A DNA stretch of 28,564 nt from positions 1-28,564 of the IMG/VR virus record IMGVR_UViG_3300034375_000081; one strand, given 5' to 3'. The translations under genes were made by a program, and so were the position numbers. Under the pieces are notes generated by a model that did no database searches, had not been told where the DNA came from, and saw only the letters and a program-made list of their open reading frames with translations. Below, piece after piece: positions 24,714-28,564 of the stretch (its first letter is position 1; each line of letters starts with the position of its first letter). This DNA comes from a virus.

Positions 24714-26605
24714 GTCAGATCTACCAACTCACAGGAATCACCCGTACACGCCATAGTCTGACTACCTGCAGTATTGTCTTCGCTTTCGTACTCAGTAAGC
24801 TCTGACCAAGCAATGCTGGTAGGCATCTTAGCTAAAAGCTCTTCGTACTTTTCCTTGGTGCAGTCCTGATAAGGTGCTTGCTGATATGTGTGATCCGTAT
24901 GCGGTAAGAATGACACACCAGACATCTCATCAAAGTGCCTATACACAAATGCACCCACTTCCATCCACTCAGCATCCCGTACTGAGATTGTCACACTTGG
25001 CTTATGTTCACACCAATGTCGCTGATACGTAAGCCACAACTCTAGCTGCTCAATGGCTGTCATATCATTACGTGTAACCGCATTATCAGGTGACTTTATA
25101 GGAAAGCTAAATACTGTAGTAGTGTCACCCTTCATTACACAAGGCTCATTAGGAATGCCTTTGTCTTTCATAAACTGTGTTAGCGGATCTTTATTATCAC
25201 CGCGCACAGTACGGATATAATAGGCACTGTGGCGAGCATGTATGCCACTGGCGCTATCCACCAATTGTGATACCGTGCCCGAAGGTTTGACGCATGTAAT
25301 TGCTGCAGATACAGGTATATTAAGCATACCAGCAAATTCAGCGTTAGTATTAACAGCCACACTACGTAAATGCTCAAGAGTCTGCTCCAATCCTTGATTC
25401 TTAGGTGTCATTAGAGGATTATCCATAACACCTGTAAGTGATACGCCAAGTAAGCGCTCTTCTTCTGTGTTCTTCTGCCATACTTTACGCAAGTAAGGAA
25501 ACTTAGTGTAAGTAGACTGTACTGTACCAAGAATAGTAGCCAGACGTACCTTACGCTCTAAGTCATCAATAGTATCTGTAGCACGTACAACAACTTCCGT
25601 TAAGTTGCAGAATTGATACGGGCGTAAGCTTATCTCAGAACATGGATTGCAACCAAACTCATGGTTAGGGTCACGGCGTCCGTGCTTGACTGCTAGATCA
25701 ACACAGGCTTGACGGTTGAACACTCCACGCTCACCTGATTTAGATGCTACAAGGGCTGTCCACTCACGCATGAATGTCTCCATGTCAGGCTTCTCTGTGT
25801 ACCCTACACTGTTGTTAGCTAAGGCTCTCCACGGCGCTGTTTCCCACCACTGACCTGACTTAGCGTGGCGCATACGGTCATCACTCAGGTTAGACAAACT
25901 AATCATAGCACTACGGCGAACACCACCTACGACAACGATCTGACCAATGAAGCACATAAGATCATGGCACTCAATGCTAGATAGCTTACGTCCTTGTGCA
26001 GCTTTGAAGGTTGAGATAGCAAAGTTAAATAATTCAACTAAGGGCGCTGGGCCACTTGCTCTACCACCAAACGTTTTAAGCCTAGAACCTGCAGGACGTA
26101 CCAATCCAATATCCCACTGAGGGATTTCACCAGCCCAAAGGAGTGCCAACAATTGTCTGAAAGCTTTAGCCCAACCTTCCTTACTGTCTTTGACAACGAT
26201 TGTAGTCTCACTATCGAAGAGTTGAGGTATTTCAGGGAGCTTACTAACGTACTGTCTCTCGACGCTGAAACCGACACCAGTACCACACAAGAGGATGTAC
26301 ATAGCCTCATCGAAGGACTTAGGGTCATCTACGGGTAGATAGCTGCAGTTATAGCCAGCAGTGTTATCTCTATCTAAAGCTGGGCCAGCAGTCATCAGCG
26401 CTCGCATAGAGGGCATGATGTCTGTGTTAAGTATAGCAGACTCAATCTCTCTGCAAATCTTAGGGTCTAGCAGTGAATTAACTACATTGATCATGTAGCG
26501 CTCTACTGTGTCTGTCCAAAACTCACGCCCGTAACCATCATAGTATTTGGCATAACGTGATTTGTGTATAAATGTCTGGTAGTCTGTTGGTAGTAGGTTG
26601 CTCAT
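24710..26605 (-). CDS. nrdJ: Ribonucleotide reductase, class II (adenosylcobalamin-dependent), monomeric type
   Basis: A 631-aa enzyme converting ribonucleotides (triphosphates in the Lactobacillus relative) to deoxyribonucleotides. It aligns by motif with the Lactobacillus leichmannii enzyme: C87 (GYNCSY) corresponds to C119. NPCSEISLRPYQFCN gives radical cysteine C322, E324 and partner C333, with the same 2- and 11-residue spacing as C408/E410/C419. The C-terminal C620-x4-C625 is the electron-relay pair. It is about 100 residues shorter than the Lactobacillus protein (739 aa), so a regulatory part may be reduced. No R2 gene is needed, but vitamin B12 is. An internal AGGAGA precedes the ATG, which overlaps the MazG stop by 4 nt. 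It makes dNTPs for phage replication from host RNA precursors. Confidence 0.95.
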   Translation of the reverse strand: MSNLLPTDYQTFIHKSRYAKYYDGYGREFWTDTVERYMINVVNSLLDPKICREIESAILNTDIMPSMRALMTAGPALDRDNTAGYNCSYLPVDDPKSFDEAMYILLCGTGVGFSVERQYVSKLPEIPQLFDSETTIVVKDSKEGWAKAFRQLLALLWAGEIPQWDIGLVRPAGSRLKTFGGRASGPAPLVELFNFAISTFKAAQGRKLSSIECHDLMCFIGQIVVVGGVRRSAMISLSNLSDDRMRHAKSGQWWETAPWRALANNSVGYTEKPDMETFMREWTALVASKSGERGVFNRQACVDLAVKHGRRDPNHEFGCNPCSEISLRPYQFCNLTEVVVRATDTIDDLERKVRLATILGTVQSTYTKFPYLRKVWQKNTEEERLLGVSLTGVMDNPLMTPKNQGLEQTLEHLRSVAVNTNAEFAGMLNIPVSAAITCVKPSGTVSQLVDSASGIHARHSAYYIRTVRGDNKDPLTQFMKDKGIPNEPCVMKGDTTTVFSFPIKSPDNAVTRNDMTAIEQLELWLTYQRHWCEHKPSVTISVRDAEWMEVGAFVYRHFDEMSGVSFLPHTDHTYQQAPYQDCTKEKYEELLAKMPTSIAWSELTEYESEDNTAGSQTMACTGDSCELVDLT

Positions 26606-26988
26606 CTATTGTCTCCTGAACCCTTTAGCTTTCCGCGCTGTTCTCTGTCATCCAGCTTTGCCATATTCATTTCCATAGTCTTCTTTAAGTTACCGCCAAA
26701 GATGTTTGATAATGCAACAACGTAGAACAGTACATCCCCCAACTCTTTCAGTACATCTTCATCACTAAACTTACCTTTGTCACGAAACAGTTTCTTTATC
26801 TTTTCTGCAACCTCACCTGATTCCCCTACAAGACCCAAAGTGTTTTCTACTAATCTTTCTCGCCCCTTAGTAAAAACTTTGTCTTCTACAAATTGGCTGT
26901 AGAAACGTAGTGGGTCATTATCCCAATCAGGGCTGTTCTGAAACATGTCAAAGTAACCAAATGCTTCTAAATCTGTCTCGTTAATCAT
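26602..26988 (-). CDS. mazG: MazG-like nucleoside triphosphate pyrophosphohydrolase
   Basis: A 128-aa protein with the all-helical MazG fold signature: GLVGESGEVAEKIKK gives E56-x-x-E59, and KELGDVLFYV gives E82-x-x-D85, the four metal-binding acids. An extra ~45-residue N-terminal part (FGYFDMFQNSPDW) is common in marine phage versions. The enzyme cleaves (d)NTPs to monophosphates plus pyrophosphate. In phages it may sanitise the pool or alter host stress nucleotides; sequence does not decide. A perfect AAGGAG lies upstream within the preceding 57-aa gene, which it overlaps by 3 nt (26985-26988 ATGA junction). Confidence 0.92.
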   Translation of the reverse strand: MINETDLEAFGYFDMFQNSPDWDNDPLRFYSQFVEDKVFTKGRERLVENTLGLVGESGEVAEKIKKLFRDKGKFSDEDVLKELGDVLFYVVALSNIFGGNLKKTMEMNMAKLDDREQRGKLKGSGDNR

Positions 26989-27158
26989 TGCCGCTCCTTA
27001 ACTATTAAATTTCTTATAGATACATCATCTACATCATACATAATATTTGTTATTAGGTCATATACGTCTTCTTGATGATGCTCGTCAGATGAAGATAGAA
27101 TGTTGTTTTCTTCATCTACGTTTAACATAAACATAACACTGAATGTCTTGTCGTTCAT
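26985..27158 (-). CDS. Small acidic protein of unknown function, 57 aa
   Basis: The frame between DUF3310 and MazG begins MNDKTFSVMFMLNVDEENNI. It is very acidic in the middle (DEHHQEDVYD; YDVDDVS) and ends RNLIVKERQ. Both junctions are ATGA overlaps: its ATG overlaps the DUF3310 stop and its TGA overlaps the MazG start. AAGAGAA lies just upstream. The gap-filling, doubly overlapping layout is strong evidence that it is translated. No fold or function is recognised. A role with DNA- or nucleotide-metabolism proteins is suggested only by the neighbours. Confidence 0.72.
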   Translation of the reverse strand: MNDKTFSVMFMLNVDEENNILSSSDEHHQEDVYDLITNIMYDVDDVSIRNLIVKERQ

Positions 27159-27382
27159 TTGTGATTCTCTTTGTAGTTATCTATTAGCCAACCTAAGTAT
27201 ACCTGCGCCTTCTCTAAGTCTTCTAGGCCATTCTTATACTCGTGACGCCAAACATATTTCAGTACATTACCAGCCATGTATGCGCTTGTACCGTCCATCT
27301 TACAGGTCATAGCACGTATAGCTTCTATACACTCTATCCCAGCTTGGTTATAGTGTACGGGTTTATTTACAGGATCTGCCAT
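27155..27382 (-). CDS. DUF3310 protein
   Basis: A 75-aa protein with the DUF3310 signature: DPVNKPVHYNQAGIECIEAI at the start, and GNVLKYVWRHEYKNGLEDLEKAQVYL at the end. The same domain is part of T7 gp1.7, a nucleotide kinase, but the small stand-alone form lacks any visible kinase motif, so enzymatic activity should not be assumed. It sits in an operon of nucleotide genes. The ATG overlaps the previous stop (TAATG) with AAGGAAG upstream. Confidence 0.88.
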   Translation of the reverse strand: MADPVNKPVHYNQAGIECIEAIRAMTCKMDGTSAYMAGNVLKYVWRHEYKNGLEDLEKAQVYLGWLIDNYKENHK

Positions 27383-27753
27383 TAAGCGCTTCCTTGTGTT
27401 TTAGTGAATGCGTTAAGGGTATACACATTACCTTTTTTGCTGTAAAGATCTTTCTTTTCTTCTTCTGATACTTCTCTTTCAGCAGCAGCATATTGTTCAG
27501 GAAAAATATCTTTTAGCATAACCTGTTTATACTCAACAAGCTCTTCCTCAAAATCAGGGTAATCCGATAGAAAGGTTAGAGACGCCGCCATAGATAGCGC
27601 AGCATCGAAAGCGGCATGTGCGGCTGGCATAGGTGCAGATGAGATAGCCCCAAAGGCTAAACCTGTAGCTAACTCAAGTGTCCAATTACCATCTTCGTCC
27701 ATTATAGGTTTTACAATAACAGCAACTTCATCATCTTTTACTTCGTAAGACAT
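27382..27753 (-). CDS. Protein of unknown function, 123 aa
   Basis: No recognised domain. The N-terminal part is strand-like (YEVKDDEVAVIVKPIMDEDG NWTLELATGL). A small-residue helix (SAPMPAAHAAFDAALSMAASL) follows, then an acidic helical part and a short basic end. The ATG at 27753 is preferred to the GTG at 27756, because AGGA then stands 7 nt upstream; the ATG also overlaps the endonuclease stop by 1 nt (TGATG). The A-rich helix is amphipathic, not a membrane span. Located with nuclease and nucleotide genes, it may be an accessory protein; this is only context. Confidence 0.65.
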   Translation of the reverse strand: MSYEVKDDEVAVIVKPIMDEDGNWTLELATGLAFGAISSAPMPAAHAAFDAALSMAASLTFLSDYPDFEEELVEYKQVMLKDIFPEQYAAAEREVSEEEKKDLYSKKGNVYTLNAFTKTQGSA

Positions 27754-28187
27754 CACTTCTTCCTTTGTGTTTTGAGTGCTACTCTTTCGCTTTTACAGCG
27801 TCTGCCTCTTTCTTCTAGCCACTCTACAGGTATTAACCTATGTGACCACAAGAAGCCATATTTATCACACCAGTTATAGTAGCGAGATTTGGCTCCTTTA
27901 TACAGCTTGGCATTAGAGTTACTAAATACAAAGCGTATGTCTAATTCTGGATGCTGTTCCTTTATTGCTAAGTGTTTTCGTCTATCTTCACTATCAAAGA
28001 TACCTTTTGTTTCAATGAAGATACCATTGTCTAACTCAAAGTCAGGTGTGTATGTACGATAGCGCAGGTCTTCCCATTCTATCTTTATTTTTTCATACAG
28101 CACCTTCTTCTGATGCTTTTTAAGAAATGCAGCGGCCTCTCTTTCAAGGCCACTACGATACCTTCTGGTATTATGGTTTCTAGGCAT
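27753..28187 (-). CDS. Endonuclease I (T7 gp3-like Holliday junction resolvase)
   Basis: A 144-aa PD-(D/E)XK nuclease. Active-site residues align with T7 gp3: E15 (SGLEREAA), D49 (YTPDFEL), E59 and K61 (FIETKG), with the same 10 and 2 residue spacing as D55/E65/K67. The segment EDRRKHLAIKEQHPELDIRFVF and the tail around KSRYYNWCDKYGF are typical of the family. It resolves branched replication and recombination DNA and, in T7, helps degrade host DNA. Its ATG overlaps the end of the Cas4-like nuclease by 8 nt. Confidence 0.93.
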   Translation of the reverse strand: MPRNHNTRRYRSGLEREAAAFLKKHQKKVLYEKIKIEWEDLRYRTYTPDFELDNGIFIETKGIFDSEDRRKHLAIKEQHPELDIRFVFSNSNAKLYKGAKSRYYNWCDKYGFLWSHRLIPVEWLEERGRRCKSERVALKTQRKK

Positions 28188-28563
28188 TAATGTAGTCTAC
28201 CATAGGTGGGTTCTTAGCTTTTGATGATCTAGCAGGTTCTGTACTTAAAGTGGGCCAGCACTTGTGTTTAAATGCACAAAAGCTACACTCCGTACCTAGC
28301 TTCTTAAAGCCTGTCTTCTTTTTATAGAACGTTTCTTCAATTGGCTCAAAGCAACGCTCAAAAGGCTGGTCTTGGTCAATATAATCAACTGTATCTTGGA
28401 TATCGTCTAAAACAGATTGTTTATCTACCTCAGAGGCTGAGACATACTTAAACTCACCATTAGCTTTGTTGATAACCCACCAGCCACCAACACCCTTACC
28501 TGCACCCTCTGCGTAGCCTACAAGCTGTGGAATATACCCAAAGCTATCACCACTCTCTAGTGC
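28180..28563 (-). CDS. Cas4/RecB-like PD-(D/E)XK exonuclease with Fe-S cluster, C-terminal part
   Basis: The gene runs off the window, leaving the last 127 residues. Visible: a QLVGY motif (the Q-x3-Y motif III of RecB/Cas4 nucleases), GKGVGGWWVINKANGEF strands, and a C-terminal cysteine cluster, CSFC-x5-C (ECSFCAFKHKCWP) plus an earlier ERCFEP cysteine, as in the Fe-S-binding Cas4/AddB type. The catalytic D, E and K motifs lie upstream, outside the window. In phages this family usually serves as the recombination or host-DNA-degrading exonuclease and is not part of a CRISPR system; no cas1 or array is seen. The stop overlaps the endonuclease I start by 8 nt. Confidence 0.85.
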   Translation of the reverse strand, partial: ALESGDSFGYIPQLVGYAEGAGKGVGGWWVINKANGEFKYVSASEVDKQSVLDDIQDTVDYIDQDQPFERCFEPIEETFYKKKTGFKKLGTECSFCAFKHKCWPTLSTEPARSSKAKNPPMVDYINA

Positions 28564-28564
28564 A

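Noticed and set aside
28180-28563. Possible CRISPR link because of the Cas4-like nuclease
   Set aside because: No cas1/cas2 or repeat array is visible. Phage Cas4/RecB-like nucleases with the cysteine cluster are common recombination or degradation enzymes.

Overview
This window looks like part of the genome of a tailed, short-tailed (podovirus-type) phage of a marine bacterium, probably an alphaproteobacterium. That assignment is inference. It rests on the gene set: an HK97-fold-type capsid C-terminus, T7 gp11-like tail tubular protein, large ejection-type proteins, T7-type endonuclease I, a DUF3310 protein, MazG, and a vitamin B12-dependent class II ribonucleotide reductase paired with glutaredoxin. 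HMO-2011-type phages and B12-RNR roseophages (cobaviruses) carry comparable sets. The terminase, portal, DNA polymerase, primase and any RNA polymerase lie outside the window, so placement within a genus is not possible from here. No tRNA, IS element, CRISPR array, integrase or reverse transcriptase was seen, and no stretch of more than about 300 bases lacks a gene.

The virion arm is on the + strand (1-23931). It starts inside the major capsid gene, which is followed by a clean hairpin terminator. After a small structural protein of unknown role comes an adhesion block. This contains two collagen-like fibre genes, each followed by a stop/start-overlapping paralogous tail-assembly-chaperone gene (1185-4330 and 4921-7184). 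A 2-oxoglutarate/Fe(II) oxygenase gene sits between the two cassettes (4355-4903). Next are a repeat-rich structural protein, a putative fibre-tail adaptor, a tail tubular A-like protein and a beta-propeller-like tail tube/nozzle protein. A third fibre is coupled to a glycine-rich adhesin-like protein (10661-13344). The arm ends with a small membrane protein, a run of virion/ejection-type proteins (13601-23931) including one with a C-terminal tail-lysozyme domain, and a three-segment membrane protein.

The metabolism arm is on the - strand (28563 down to 23961) and converges on the virion arm at a hairpin near 23935-23957. In transcription order it holds the C-terminal half of a Cas4/RecB-like Fe-S nuclease, endonuclease I, an unknown 123-aa protein, DUF3310, an unknown 57-aa protein, MazG, class II RNR, glutaredoxin and three very small proteins. 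Nearly all junctions overlap by 1-8 nt or are spaced by about 10 nt, so this reads as one tightly coupled operon for host DNA breakdown and deoxynucleotide supply.

The most interesting feature is the fibre/chaperone - oxygenase - fibre/chaperone arrangement. A P4H-like oxygenase is embedded between two long Gly-X-Y (mostly GPT) collagen-like fibres, which suggests post-translational hydroxylation of the fibres. The main caveat is that every proline in these tracts sits at X, not at the classical Y position.
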